Source: Oscillospiraceae bacterium (GTDB lineage Bacteria; Bacillota; Clostridia; Oscillospirales; QAMX01). From it: a stretch of 64,000 nt of DNA. The DNA lies in NCBI GenBank assembly GCA_015067705.1, contig SVLW01000001.1:72653-136652 (forward strand), read 5' to 3'. The notes under the pieces were generated by a model. That model did not search any database, was not told the origin of the DNA, and saw nothing but the letters and a program-made list of their open reading frames with translations. A program made the translations under genes and the position numbers. Within the stretch, counting starts at the first letter, position 1, and every line of letters starts with the position of its first letter. Of this stretch, positions 9,807 to 19,282 are shown piece after piece.

Positions 9807-9900
9807 GGAACATCCCGAAGCTTCCGGGATGTTTCCTTGGCAGTCGGGAACTTTCTCCACCGCGCGGTGTCGGCGGCCTCTGCCGCCCATTCCCCGACTT
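9807..9900 (-). other. GC-rich multi-hairpin 5' leader of hflK (possible structured RNA)
   Basis: Outer helix AGTCGGGAA (9842-9850)/TTCCCCGACT (9890-9899), inner CACCGCGCGGTG (9858-9869) and GGCGGC/GCCGCC (9872-9877/9882-9887), then hairpin 9807-9836. Confidence 0.45.
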
Positions 9901-9990
9901 CCATTATGCAGTATAGCAGACGATTGTGAACCCCGTATAAACAAAATGAGGCGGTGCACGGATTTCCGCGCACCGCCGGGGATCCATTCA

Positions 9991-11619
9991 TCAGGCCTTT
10001 TCAATCAGGATCAGACTGACCGCGTGAGAGGGCATGGAGAAGGAAAGGCTGGCCTCGCCGTCGGTCTCGATGGTTTCGGGGGCAGAGAGCAGCTCGATGC
10101 CGTCTCTTGCCTTGATGGCGGCATACTGGCCCTCATTCGGCCAATCGGGCATGCCCTGCCGCTTCCACTCGGTGCAGGCATTGGAGTGCTCCTCGTCGAT
10201 ACGGTAGTGTTTTACTGTGACGGCGCCCTTCGGGAGGCCCGCCAGGGACAGCGTCACGTCAAAGTTCTCCCGTACATCCCAGTCATCGTGATGGGCAAAG
10301 AGCAAGATCTGGACGCTGTCGTCCTTCCCCACCGTGGCCCATCCGTCGATTTCCGGCCCTTCTGCGGTGCCGTTATTGTCCTGATACTCCAGAGGCTCCA
10401 TAGCGCGGGAGCTTTCGAGCGCCACCCGCTGGGTGCCGAGCTTCGAGTAGAGCTTAAAGAGATTCATCACAGGCTTGTCGATGCCCTGGGTGGAGAAGGT
10501 GCGGGTGCCCTCAAAGCAGCGTTCCCCCTCGAACATAAATGCCCAGGCCAGGGGGCGCAGATCCATACCGATCCGCTCCGCCAGGTCATAAAGATGCTTA
10601 TATCCGGAGGCCACGAAGGAGGCATAGTATTCCGTATTGCGGAAGTTCAGATTGAAGTTATCAAATCTGCCGCCGGCGGCCCAGGCGTCCGGGTCGGTCT
10701 CGCTCATGACGCATTCCAGATCGCCGTAACCCGCCTCGCGGATGACGGTGGACTGAGTCTTTGCGTTATTCACCAGTACCTTGACGGACGGAATCTGCTT
10801 CTTGGCCAGGAGATTCATGTCATAAAGACCGCCCTTGGTGTGGAAAGAAGTGAAGTCCACACGGGTGCCGGTCTTGCCGGAATAGTAGTTGGTGCCGGAC
10901 TTGGTATGCTTCAGGAAGTTTTCGAGGAACAGCGCACCGGCCTCGCCCAGGGTTTCATTACCAGTGGTGGCGGGACCGCCGAAGCGGGCCTCCGGCAGTA
11001 CGGCATGAATGGCAGCCTCGGTGTAGTCATAGAGCTTATGATACTCCTCCGGCGTGCCGCGCCAATAGAAGATATCCGGCTCATTCCACAGTTCAAAATA
11101 CCAGGTTTTCAGTTCTTCTGCGCCGTAGCGGTCCAGAAGATGCTGGGTCAGATTCACGATGAGCTCATACCAGCGGTCGTAATCCTTGGGGGGCATGGCC
11201 CAGCCGGTGCGGCGATAGCTGTCCATGGAATAGCCGCGGGCGGGATCCTCCGCGGCGCGGGTGTCCGCCAGGTCCTTCGGCATAAAGCCGATCTCAAAGA
11301 AGGGCTTGCAATTTGCCTGGAGCCAGATATCCATCATGCGGTCGATGCAGTCATAGTAATAGACCGGGTTGCCCTGCTCGTCCTCAGTGTAGACATTGGT
11401 GGAGCCCCATTTATAGAAGCCGTGCATGATACCCGTGCAGAGCATATGATGGGCGCGCATATAATAGGGCTTTTCGAGTTTTCCGAATTTTTCGATCAGC
11501 GCCATACCGCCGGGGGAATGGGTGTAGTTGCACTCGTCATAGCCCACATAGTTCCAGGTATGCGCGAGTGTGCCCAGCCATTTACCGGCATCCACGCGAA
11601 CAGATATGTTATGATCCAT
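9991..11619 (-). CDS. Glycoside hydrolase family 39 (beta-xylosidase-like)
   Basis: MDHNISVRVDAGKWLGTLAHTWNYVGYDECNYTHSPGG...WYFELWNEPDIFYWRGT (acid/base NEP motif). Confidence 0.85.
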   Translation of the reverse strand: MDHNISVRVDAGKWLGTLAHTWNYVGYDECNYTHSPGGMALIEKFGKLEKPYYMRAHHMLCTGIMHGFYKWGSTNVYTEDEQGNPVYYYDCIDRMMDIWLQANCKPFFEIGFMPKDLADTRAAEDPARGYSMDSYRRTGWAMPPKDYDRWYELIVNLTQHLLDRYGAEELKTWYFELWNEPDIFYWRGTPEEYHKLYDYTEAAIHAVLPEARFGGPATTGNETLGEAGALFLENFLKHTKSGTNYYSGKTGTRVDFTSFHTKGGLYDMNLLAKKQIPSVKVLVNNAKTQSTVIREAGYGDLECVMSETDPDAWAAGGRFDNFNLNFRNTEYYASFVASGYKHLYDLAERIGMDLRPLAWAFMFEGERCFEGTRTFSTQGIDKPVMNLFKLYSKLGTQRVALESSRAMEPLEYQDNNGTAEGPEIDGWATVGKDDSVQILLFAHHDDWDVRENFDVTLSLAGLPKGAVTVKHYRIDEEHSNACTEWKRQGMPDWPNEGQYAAIKARDGIELLSAPETIETDGEASLSFSMPSHAVSLILIEKA

Positions 11620-11630
11620 AAATACCTCTC

Positions 11631-12314
11631 TTACTTGTCCATGGCAAGCAGCATTTCACGGACGCGCTGGAAGCTGGTGCGGCCGCTGTTATAAACCGGC
11701 ACGCGGGGATTCACGAGATCTTTCTCCAAAACGGACATGGAGACCTGAGCCAGCACGATGGCGTCCACCTCGCGGGAAAGCTTGTCGATTTCTTCGAGAA
11801 GCATTTCATTGTGCTTTGCGGGGTTATTCTCCTCGCGGAGCACACGGAAGGCCTCGGCGCAGAGGACAGGCTTCACTTCGATCTCTTTTCCTGCCTCGGC
11901 GGCGGCCTGGCGCAGCAGGCGCTCGGAGGAGGGCATGGTGGAGGGCAGCGTGCCGAGCAGACCGATACGACGGCCGTCCTGCACGGCCAGATCCATCATG
12001 GGACGGTCGATATTCAGCATGGGAATGCTGATCATGGGACGTGAATACTCCACCGCCTGATTGAAGGTGGAGCAGCCCAGCATGATCATGTCACAGCCGG
12101 CTTCCTCCAGGAAACGGGCATAGGTGGCGAACTTGAAGAAATTGACCTTGGGGATGGTGCCTACGGGTGCCTTCAGGTTGTCGCGCTGGACGGTGTCATC
12201 ACCAAAGTGCATGATGGTGACTTCCGGAATGATTTCCTTTGCGTAGGGTTCCACGGTGTTTGCCGTGAACACCGCTGCGTGAATAATACCAAGCGTACGA
12301 TCTTTCAGTGCCAT
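11631..12314 (-). CDS. Aspartate/glutamate racemase superfamily protein
   Basis: MALKDRTLGIIHAAVFTANTVEPY...GCDMIMLGCSTFNQAV... Confidence 0.75.
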   Translation of the reverse strand: MALKDRTLGIIHAAVFTANTVEPYAKEIIPEVTIMHFGDDTVQRDNLKAPVGTIPKVNFFKFATYARFLEEAGCDMIMLGCSTFNQAVEYSRPMISIPMLNIDRPMMDLAVQDGRRIGLLGTLPSTMPSSERLLRQAAAEAGKEIEVKPVLCAEAFRVLREENNPAKHNEMLLEEIDKLSREVDAIVLAQVSMSVLEKDLVNPRVPVYNSGRTSFQRVREMLLAMDK

Positions 12315-12453
12315 AATAATGCTCCTTTTGCAGGTTTATTTTGTTTTGCTGGTTTCACTCTAGCACAGAAGCCGGGTTTTGTAAAGGAAAGATGTTTGAC
12401 AAGCGTTTATTTTCAGAGTAAGATGAAGAAAAGACGTGAATGGAGGGAATGCG

Positions 12454-13269
12454 ATGCGATTTGGCTATTGTGTCAATATGCTGGCGGAGGATCCGGCGGG
12501 CGTCGGATATGACTGGATCGCCCGGCTGGCGGAGCTGGGCTTTGACTATGTGGATCTGCCCATGGCCCAGATGATGGTGCTGTCGGACGAAGAATTTGAA
12601 TCTCTGGTGCTGCGTCCGCTGCGGGAGAGCGGTCTGCCCTGCGTCTGTTCCAACAATCTCTTCCCGGCGAGCCATCTCCTCACCGGCCCGGACGCCGATC
12701 ACGACGCCGCCTATGCCTACTGCGAAAAGGCCTTTTCCCGGGCGGCACAGCTGGGGGCAAGCCGTCTGGTATTTGGTTCCTCCGGTGCCCGCAATGTGCC
12801 CTTTGGCTTCCCGCGGGAGGAAGCCGCGCGCCAGCTAGCGGCGCTCCTGACCCGGCTCTCTCCCTTAGCCCATCAATACGGGCTCACCATGGTACTGGAG
12901 CCCTTAAACCGGGCGGAGAGCAACATCCTCACAAGCATTCGGGAGAGCGTGGCGCTTTGCCGCGCGGTGGATCAGCCGACAGTTCGGATGCTGGTGGACT
13001 CTTATCATATGTCTCTGTCCGGCGAAACTGCCGCAGATGTGGCACAAACGACCGGTATGCTGCAGCATGTCCATATTGCCCGGCCGTTGGGCCGCGGTCT
13101 TCCCTGTGAGGGAGACGGCGAGGACTATCCCGCCTTCTTCCGCGCCCTGCGTGCGGCGGGCTATGACGACGCAGTCAGTATGGAAGCTTATTTGGAAAAC
13201 CAGGCGGCAGACGCCATTGCCGCATCCCTGCGGTATCTGCGGGATTGTGCCGAAGCAAAAGGAGTGTGA
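12454..13269 (+). CDS. Sugar-phosphate isomerase/epimerase (TIM barrel)
   Basis: MRFGYCVNMLAEDPAGVGYDWIARLAELGFDYVDLPM...VLEPLNRAESN...VDSYHMSL...HVHIARPLGR; SD GGAGGG. Confidence 0.85.
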   Translation: MRFGYCVNMLAEDPAGVGYDWIARLAELGFDYVDLPMAQMMVLSDEEFESLVLRPLRESGLPCVCSNNLFPASHLLTGPDADHDAAYAYCEKAFSRAAQLGASRLVFGSSGARNVPFGFPREEAARQLAALLTRLSPLAHQYGLTMVLEPLNRAESNILTSIRESVALCRAVDQPTVRMLVDSYHMSLSGETAADVAQTTGMLQHVHIARPLGRGLPCEGDGEDYPAFFRALRAAGYDDAVSMEAYLENQAADAIAASLRYLRDCAEAKGV

Positions 13270-13274
13270 CTGTT

Positions 13275-13682
13275 ATGAAAATCAATGCCATGATGCATAT
13301 TGCGGTCTATGCAAAGGATATGCAGGTGAGCGCCGATTTCTATTGCCGGGTGCTGGGCGGCGAGATCGTGTTCGACCGCAAGGATGAAAGCGGTGCTTCC
13401 GACATGATGTACATCCGTATGGCCCCGGGACAGTATATCGAAATGTTCCGTGCCGCGCCGGATGCGGAGCGGGTCTCCTCCCCGGTGGGATTCACCCATC
13501 TCTGCCTCACGGTGCCGGATATTGAAGAGGCCGCGGCGGCAGTGCGCGCGGCAGACTGGCCCATCCGGGTGGAGCCCAAGGCCGGACGCTACGGCAATTA
13601 CCAGCTCTGGATCCGGGATCCCGACGGCATGGATATCGAGCTCATGCAGATCCTGCCGAACTTCTTAAACGGTAACGCATAA
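13275..13682 (+). CDS. VOC (glyoxalase/bleomycin-resistance fold) protein
   Basis: MKINAMMHIAVYAKDMQVSADFYCRVLGGEIV...DPDGMDIELMQ. Confidence 0.88.
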   Translation: MKINAMMHIAVYAKDMQVSADFYCRVLGGEIVFDRKDESGASDMMYIRMAPGQYIEMFRAAPDAERVSSPVGFTHLCLTVPDIEEAAAAVRAADWPIRVEPKAGRYGNYQLWIRDPDGMDIELMQILPNFLNGNA

Positions 13683-13693
13683 TAGAAAAACGC

Positions 13694-13730
13694 ATCCCCC
13701 TGATACGGCGACAGGCCGTATCAGGGGGAT
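13694..13730. terminator. Intrinsic terminator (convergent)
   Basis: ATCCCCCTGATACGG...CCGTATCAGGGGGAT-TTTTT. Confidence 0.85.
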
Positions 13731-13733
13731 TTT

Positions 13734-14342
13734 TTACTGGGACTCGATCACACGGATCAGATCCGCCGTCACGTCGGTCTCCTGGATCACAATATCCTTG
13801 ATCTTGGCAACGTCCGAGGCCTGCAGTCCCGCCATCTCCGGCAGCACCACCACGCTGACGCCCGCGTCACTGATCATGGCAACGCAGTCGAGGAAGCCCT
13901 TGGCAGTGACGAGGCTCTCGATCCGGGACTCCGTCACGGAACAGGCGGCGATGGCCGCGATCTGCTCCTCGGCACTGACCCGCATTTCTTCCGTCACGCT
14001 CTCCTGACTCAGGGTATCCTTCAGAATGCTCAGTTCCTGATCTCTTGTGGTCTGGCGCTCCAGGCGCGTCTCATCAAAATAAGCGCCGTGGGCCGCAAGG
14101 CGCGTGGCGGCGGCCTGGGTCACGGTCTGGCCGCCGTCCTCTGCAAGTTCGATCACCCACTGACTCTCCTGAAAGCGTTCCCCGTCGCTGACGGTCTCCT
14201 GTGCTGTGTCGGCGGCCGCGGCATCGGTCTCCACATCCGCCGCATCCTCCCCCACTCGGGAATAATTCCAGTTTAAGTACACCGCCACGCACAAGAGCAG
14301 TACGATCACCGAAATCACCGCGCCGTTTTTCTTGAAATGCAT
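13734..14342 (-). CDS. spoIIIAH: Stage III sporulation protein AH
   Basis: Last gene of spoIIIA operon; N-terminal TM, SpoIIIAH-like sequence. Confidence 0.85.
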   Translation of the reverse strand: MHFKKNGAVISVIVLLLCVAVYLNWNYSRVGEDAADVETDAAAADTAQETVSDGERFQESQWVIELAEDGGQTVTQAAATRLAAHGAYFDETRLERQTTRDQELSILKDTLSQESVTEEMRVSAEEQIAAIAACSVTESRIESLVTAKGFLDCVAMISDAGVSVVVLPEMAGLQASDVAKIKDIVIQETDVTADLIRVIESQ

Positions 14343-14358
14343 ACATGATCCTCCCCGC

Positions 14359-14889
14359 TTATTTCATTTTCATCACAGTGATCCGGTCTGACGAAAGACC
14401 CGTCAGCGCGCTCACCGCGTTGATGACTGTTAATCGGACACTTGCCTGATCGGCGCCGTCGCACACCACGACCGCGCCCTGATACACCGGACTGCGCCGG
14501 GTGCGCAGAACCGGTGCTTCGCCGCCGTCCTCCTGCCGCAGAGCAGGATAGCGCAGACTCTCCTCTAAAGAGGTCTCCGTCACGGCGGATTCCGTACCCC
14601 GGGCATCCCGGGATGTGGTGCGTTCCTCCAGGTAAAGATACTCCGCCTCCTGCAGGATCGTCAGCATCACCTCTACCCGGCCCACACCCGCGGCCTGTGC
14701 AAGCAGTGCGGAGAGACGTGCCTCGGTCTCCCCGCTGGCTTCCGCCGCCGGCTCGGGCGATTCTGCCGCCTGCACGGTCTCCCCTTCCCCTGAGGGCCAG
14801 CACAGCAGCAGCACGCCCACCGCCGCCACAAGCAGCACAGGCCAGTACCTTTGCAGGATATGCCGCAGCTTTTCGGAATAGACCTGCAT
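14359..14889 (-). CDS. spoIIIAG: Stage III sporulation protein AG
   Basis: VEVMLTILQEAEYLYLEERTT...YQGAVVVCDGADQASVRLTVINAVSALTGLSSDRITVMKMK. Confidence 0.88.
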   Translation of the reverse strand: MQVYSEKLRHILQRYWPVLLVAAVGVLLLCWPSGEGETVQAAESPEPAAEASGETEARLSALLAQAAGVGRVEVMLTILQEAEYLYLEERTTSRDARGTESAVTETSLEESLRYPALRQEDGGEAPVLRTRRSPVYQGAVVVCDGADQASVRLTVINAVSALTGLSSDRITVMKMK

Positions 14890-14895
14890 ATCCCC

Positions 14896-15375
14896 TCACT
14901 CCTTTTGGATCGTGATTTGATCGGTGCCCAGCATCTGCCGCAGGGTATCGCACAGGGCCTCCGCCTGTTCCGCCGGAACTTCCCCGGCAAAGAGCCGGCA
15001 GGACAGCGGGACAGGGATGCCATCCCGGAATTCCAGTTCTATCCGGGCGGAGCAGGCGATCCCCTGCTCCGCCGCCAGGGCGACGGCCTGTTCCTCCAGG
15101 GCAGTCCGGACTGCCTGTTCATATTGCCGGGTACCCGCCGCCTGTACCGCCGCGAGTTCAGTCTGAAAAACCGCGTCCCAGTCCCGGTATGCCCGGCGAA
15201 GCAGGGCGTCCCCATCCTGTTTCCAGGGAAGCAGCACACTGAGCAGCAGGAGCAGCGCACCGACCAGCCGCACCATGCGCCGGAGCGGTCCCTCTCCCGC
15301 CAGTGCACTTACCGCACTCACCGTCAACGATACCGCCACAATGCCCAGAACCCAGTTGCGCAGGAATTCCGTCAT
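14896..15375 (-). CDS. spoIIIAF: Stage III sporulation protein AF
   Basis: MTEFLRNWVLGIVAVSLTVSAVSALAGEGPLRRMVRLVGALLLLLSVL. Confidence 0.85.
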   Translation of the reverse strand: MTEFLRNWVLGIVAVSLTVSAVSALAGEGPLRRMVRLVGALLLLLSVLLPWKQDGDALLRRAYRDWDAVFQTELAAVQAAGTRQYEQAVRTALEEQAVALAAEQGIACSARIELEFRDGIPVPLSCRLFAGEVPAEQAEALCDTLRQMLGTDQITIQKE

Positions 15376-16463
15376 ACCCTCACCCCCGCCGCCGCGGCAA
15401 ATATCCCGATCAGAAGCAGGGCGGAGGCCGTGCCCACCAATGCCAGCATCAGGGAGAACACCTCGCCCATGCCCTCGAGAATGGGTTCCAGTTCATCTGC
15501 TCCCGCCACCACGGAGAGCAGCGCCGCCCCGCGATAGGCCAGATACTGCATCCCCAGACGCAGAAACGGTAAAATCGCCGTGGCCAGTACGCCCAGAATG
15601 CCGAAAATCCCGGTGACGCTGCGCACAATACCGGCCCCAGCCACCACGGCTTCCGCCGCATCCGCCAGAAATCCGCCGGCCACCGGGATCATACTGGACA
15701 CCGCCAGGCGCACCGTCTTGACCGTCAGGGCATCCGCCGTGCCTGAGATGACTCCTGCCACCATGAGATATCCGGTAAACACGCCCAGGATCAATTTCAG
15801 AGAAAGGGTCACGCCGTTTTTCAGCGCCCGGGCCAGCTTCGTCAGGCCGTGATTCTCCGTGATGCTGCCCGCGGTCAGAAGCGCCGCATCCGCCCAGACC
15901 AGAGGGATCATCAGTTCCGCAAAGAGCGACACCAGCAGATCGATCACAAACATCACGGCGAGATATACCGTGCCGGAGGCGGTCAGACTGCCGCTGGCCA
16001 CAGATGCCGCAGCCAGCACCGGCATCAGCACCTTGCCAAAGGCGGCAAGATCCGTCATCATCGTGCTGCCGAGACCCAGAAGCGTATGCAGATCCCCCAT
16101 GGTCAGGGCCACCACCGCCAGCGTTCCCGCCACGCGCACCATGGGCTGCATCCGCGTACTGCAGGCCGCCGCCACCGCACAGAATAGCGCCGCCGCCAGG
16201 ATCCGGGCCGTCCCGCCCAGAGCGCCGCGCAGATCCGCCTTCGCGGCGTCCACCGCCCGCTGCCACAGCCGGGAAATGGCGGCGGCAAAGTCCAGATCGG
16301 TATCGAGCGCTGTATCGGAGAGCAGTTCTCTGGCCTCCCCCGGAAGGGCGTCCTCCACGGCCTGCGGATCGATATAGGACTCCAGATCCGTCGCGGCCGC
16401 CGGACTCGTGCAAATCAGAACCGACAGGCAGCAAAGCAGCAGCACGCGCAGTCCCCTTCGCAT
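15372..16463 (-). CDS. spoIIIAE: Stage III sporulation protein AE
   Basis: Multi-TM protein in conserved order; ATG at 16463; overlaps AF start. Confidence 0.88.
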   Translation of the reverse strand: MRRGLRVLLLCCLSVLICTSPAAATDLESYIDPQAVEDALPGEARELLSDTALDTDLDFAAAISRLWQRAVDAAKADLRGALGGTARILAAALFCAVAAACSTRMQPMVRVAGTLAVVALTMGDLHTLLGLGSTMMTDLAAFGKVLMPVLAAASVASGSLTASGTVYLAVMFVIDLLVSLFAELMIPLVWADAALLTAGSITENHGLTKLARALKNGVTLSLKLILGVFTGYLMVAGVISGTADALTVKTVRLAVSSMIPVAGGFLADAAEAVVAGAGIVRSVTGIFGILGVLATAILPFLRLGMQYLAYRGAALLSVVAGADELEPILEGMGEVFSLMLALVGTASALLLIGIFAAAAGVRV

Positions 16464-16855
16464 CAGAGCATCCCTCCGATCAGTTCCAATACTGCCTCTG
16501 CCAGAGGCAGCGCCGCCAACAGGCAGGCCGTCACGCCCAGAAGCTCCACCTTTTCCGCCAGTGCGTTTTGGCCCGCATCCCGGCACAGGGCGGCGGAGAG
16601 GCGACTGATGACCGAGATGCCCGCCGCCTTGTAAAGCGGCGTCAGCAGGGCATCCCCGGCGGGAAACGCGGCAGCCAGCGCCGCAACACGATCCATGGCG
16701 GCGCCGATTTTCTCCGCCGCCGCCAGAAGCAGCAGCAGCGAACAGGCCGCCGCCGTGAGGAAGGCGTATTCCGGCGTATGCTTTTTCAGGATCAGGGCCA
16801 GCATCGCCCCGCAGAGCGCCAGGGCGCAGAGTTTTCCCATCCATTCCATCTTCAA
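16463..16855 (-). CDS. spoIIIAD: Stage III sporulation protein AD
   Basis: MKMEWMGKLCALALCGAMLALILKKHTPEYAFLTAAACSLLLLL; operon position. Confidence 0.87.
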   Translation of the reverse strand: MKMEWMGKLCALALCGAMLALILKKHTPEYAFLTAAACSLLLLLAAAEKIGAAMDRVAALAAAFPAGDALLTPLYKAAGISVISRLSAALCRDAGQNALAEKVELLGVTACLLAALPLAEAVLELIGGML

Positions 16856-17046
16856 AACCCAAAGGTCTGTTTCACCACGGCAAACAGCCGCTCGATCTCG
16901 CCGATTAGGATCATCAGCACGACGATCACCCCGGCCAGCGTGGTCATCATGGCCTGTTCCTCCCGACCGGAGCGCACCAGCAGTTGGTTCAGCACCGCCA
17001 CCACGATGCCGATGGCCGCGATTTTGAAGATCAGATCCACTTCCAT
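16852..17046 (-). CDS. spoIIIAC: Stage III sporulation protein AC
   Basis: MEVDLIFKIAAIGIVVAVLNQLLVRSGREEQAMMTTLAGVIVVLMILIGEIERLFAVVKQTFGF. Confidence 0.9.
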   Translation of the reverse strand: MEVDLIFKIAAIGIVVAVLNQLLVRSGREEQAMMTTLAGVIVVLMILIGEIERLFAVVKQTFGF

Positions 17047-17062
17047 ATCGATCTCTCCTTCG

Positions 17063-17575
17063 TCAAATGAGGCATACCGCCGCGAGAATCCCGCCCGCCA
17101 CGCCCAATCTGCGCCAGAGCTGTCCGTCCCGGGCAGAAAGCGCGTCGGCCCGGCGATACTCCTCCTCCAGTGCTGCGCAGGCGGCGTCGATGGCGGCGCA
17201 CTCCGCCGCCGCATCATAACAGCCCAGTGCCGTACCCAGATGGATCAACTGCTCCCGGGCAGGAGAAGGCGGAAACGCCGCTTCCGCGTGCATACGCCAG
17301 AGGACGGAGAGCGGTTCCTCCGTTCCCGCGTCCAGAGCTGCGGCCAGCGCCGCAAAGAAGGCGCGGCAGACGCCGGACTCCTGAGAAAGGCTGCGGAACA
17401 GCTCCGGCATAGGGGTCAGGCGCTGGGCAATCTCGCGCCGCATTGAGGCGAGACAGCGCAGCATCTCCTCACATTCCCGCACCCGGCGGGCATAGACCCG
17501 TGCCCGGGCCATGCCCAGAAGCGTCCCCGCCGTCACCACACAGGCGGCGCCCAGAAACTTGGTCATCAGGATCAT
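17063..17575 (-). CDS. spoIIIAB: Stage III sporulation protein AB
   Basis: Operon position; SpoIIIAB-like helical protein with N-terminal TM. Confidence 0.85.
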   Translation of the reverse strand: MILMTKFLGAACVVTAGTLLGMARARVYARRVRECEEMLRCLASMRREIAQRLTPMPELFRSLSQESGVCRAFFAALAAALDAGTEEPLSVLWRMHAEAAFPPSPAREQLIHLGTALGCYDAAAECAAIDAACAALEEEYRRADALSARDGQLWRRLGVAGGILAAVCLI

Positions 17576-18468
17576 GACGCCTCCTCCACCCGGTATCGCC
17601 GCACGCCATCCTCCACGGTGATCACCACCACCCGCGGAAAAAGCCGCCGCGCCGCCAATGGCGCGAAGAGCGGCCGTGCGGCCGCCTCCCCGTAAGCGGC
17701 GGCGTGCATTGTGGCCAGCAGGGCCGTGCCGCAGTCGGCGATCTGTTCCGCCGCCCGGATATCGCCTGGGGCGCTGATCTCGTCAAGAGCAATCACCTGG
17801 GGGGTCATGGCCCGCAGAAGCAGCGTGGCGGCCTGAGCCTTTGGCATACCGGTGAGCACATCCGTCCGGGGACCCAGGGAAAACCCCGGCATCCCGCCGG
17901 ACATTCCGGCAATCTCGCCCCGCTCATCCGCCACGGATACCCGATATCCCCGGCAGGACAACCCACGGATCAGATCCCGCAGCAGCGTAGTCTTTCCCAC
18001 GCCCGGCGGGGAGAGCAGCAGCGTATTCCGGAACCCCTCCCGGCACAGCCTGTCCAGAATCGGCAGGGCGATGCCGGGATGATCCCGCGCCACTCGAATC
18101 GCCAGAGAGGACACTTCCCGCATGGTGACGATCTCCCCGTGTTCCATGGCCGCCATGCCGCATACGCCAATGCGGCAGCCGCCGGGCGCCGGGAGAAATC
18201 CCTGCCGCAGGCTGTCCGCCGCGGCATGATAGGAGGATGCGGTGGCCCGTTCGAGTACCTGCCGCAAAAGCGGCGGCGTCACAGGAGGGAGACCCGAAAG
18301 CGGCGTTTCTCCCAGTATCGTGCTCAGTGCCGCGGCCTGTCCCGCACGCAGGCGGATCTCCTCCACCGGGTGCGTCGTCCGCTCCGCCAGTACCGCCGCC
18401 CGGTAGGGCGCGGGCAGCAGTGCCGCCGCCCGGGACAGAGCCTCGTCCCGATGATGTGCGTCCTGCAT
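17572..18468 (-). CDS. spoIIIAA: Stage III sporulation protein AA (ATPase)
   Basis: LLSPPGVGKTTLLRDLIRGLSCRGYRVSVADERGEIAG; first gene of operon; ATG at 18468. Confidence 0.9.
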   Translation of the reverse strand: MQDAHHRDEALSRAAALLPAPYRAAVLAERTTHPVEEIRLRAGQAAALSTILGETPLSGLPPVTPPLLRQVLERATASSYHAAADSLRQGFLPAPGGCRIGVCGMAAMEHGEIVTMREVSSLAIRVARDHPGIALPILDRLCREGFRNTLLLSPPGVGKTTLLRDLIRGLSCRGYRVSVADERGEIAGMSGGMPGFSLGPRTDVLTGMPKAQAATLLLRAMTPQVIALDEISAPGDIRAAEQIADCGTALLATMHAAAYGEAAARPLFAPLAARRLFPRVVVITVEDGVRRYRVEEAS

Positions 18469-18598
18469 TGGCTCCCCTCCTCTCCGTATGCCCCATTCTA
18501 TGGGCGGAGCGGCGCAGATATGCATGACGGAATTGCGTTTCGCCGCGGGCTGTGCTATACTGAATGGCAGGATACGGAAAGTGGTGAGTACATTGTCG

Positions 18599-19234
18599 AT
18601 GGGAAAACGCTGCCTGATCTTTGGCGCAGGCGATTTCGAAGGACTATACGGCCCTGTGCGGGAGGATGATTTCCTCATTGCGGCGGACGGCGGCTATCGG
18701 TACGCCGTGGAGCAGGGACTTTTTCCCCATCTGGTGCTGGGGGATTTTGATTCTCTGGGCAGTGTGCCGCAGCATCCGCATGTGGTGCAGGTACCCGTTG
18801 AGAAGGACGACACCGACATGATGCTGGCGGTGAAGCTGGCGCTGGAGCGCGGGTATCGTCATATGGTGCTCTATGGAGGCCTGGGCGGTGCGCGAATCGA
18901 CCATACGCTGGCCAATCTCCAGACGCTTCTCTATGCCGCAAGACGCGGCGCCGCGGCATATCTGGTGGGTCGGGGCGCGGTGATCACCGCGGTATCGGGT
19001 GGAACGCTTTCGTTCCCGTCGGGTTTCGCCGGGTATCTCTCCGTCTTTGCCATGGGCCCGGACGCGGAGGGCGTAACGCTGCGGGGGCTCAAGTACGAAC
19101 TTCATAACGGCAGTCTCAGTGCCGGATTCCCCCTGGGGGTCAGCAATGAGTTCACCGGCCGCGCGGCGGAGATCTCTGTGGCCCAGGGCGATCTGCTTGT
19201 GACCTGGAGCCTTGAGAATCCCGTTATTTTCTAA
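18599..19234 (+). CDS. thiN: Thiamine pyrophosphokinase
   Basis: CLIFGAGDFEGLYG...LIAADGGYRYAVEQG..PHLVLGDFDSLG...VEKDDTDMMLAVKLAL..GGLGGARIDHTLANLQTL. Confidence 0.92.
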   Translation: MGKRCLIFGAGDFEGLYGPVREDDFLIAADGGYRYAVEQGLFPHLVLGDFDSLGSVPQHPHVVQVPVEKDDTDMMLAVKLALERGYRHMVLYGGLGGARIDHTLANLQTLLYAARRGAAAYLVGRGAVITAVSGGTLSFPSGFAGYLSVFAMGPDAEGVTLRGLKYELHNGSLSAGFPLGVSNEFTGRAAEISVAQGDLLVTWSLENPVIF

Positions 19235-19244
19235 AAATGCAAAA

Positions 19245-19279
19245 AACCACCCCGGAATCCAACCGATTCCGGGGTGGTT
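19245..19279. terminator. Intrinsic terminator (convergent)
   Basis: AACCACCCCGGAATC-caacc-GATTCCGGGGTGGTT. Confidence 0.85.
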
Positions 19280-19282
19280 CGT

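Noticed and set aside
9787-9991. N-terminal extension of the HflK ORF to 9991
   Set aside because: The ATG at 9784 has an SD-like GGAAAGAAG and a normal HflK start; the extension overlaps a structured GC-rich leader. Kept only as a competing explanation in the findings
9805-11694. 629-aa plus-strand ORF
   Set aside because: Antisense to the GH39 gene; no recognisable domain
15493-16434. 313-aa minus-strand ORF within spoIIIAE
   Set aside because: Alternate frame of spoIIIAE; Gly/Arg/Asp-rich, no domain
13734-18468. spoIIIA operon as a novel system
   Set aside because: Complete and in canonical AA-AH order; a known sporulation channel operon, useful only for host placement
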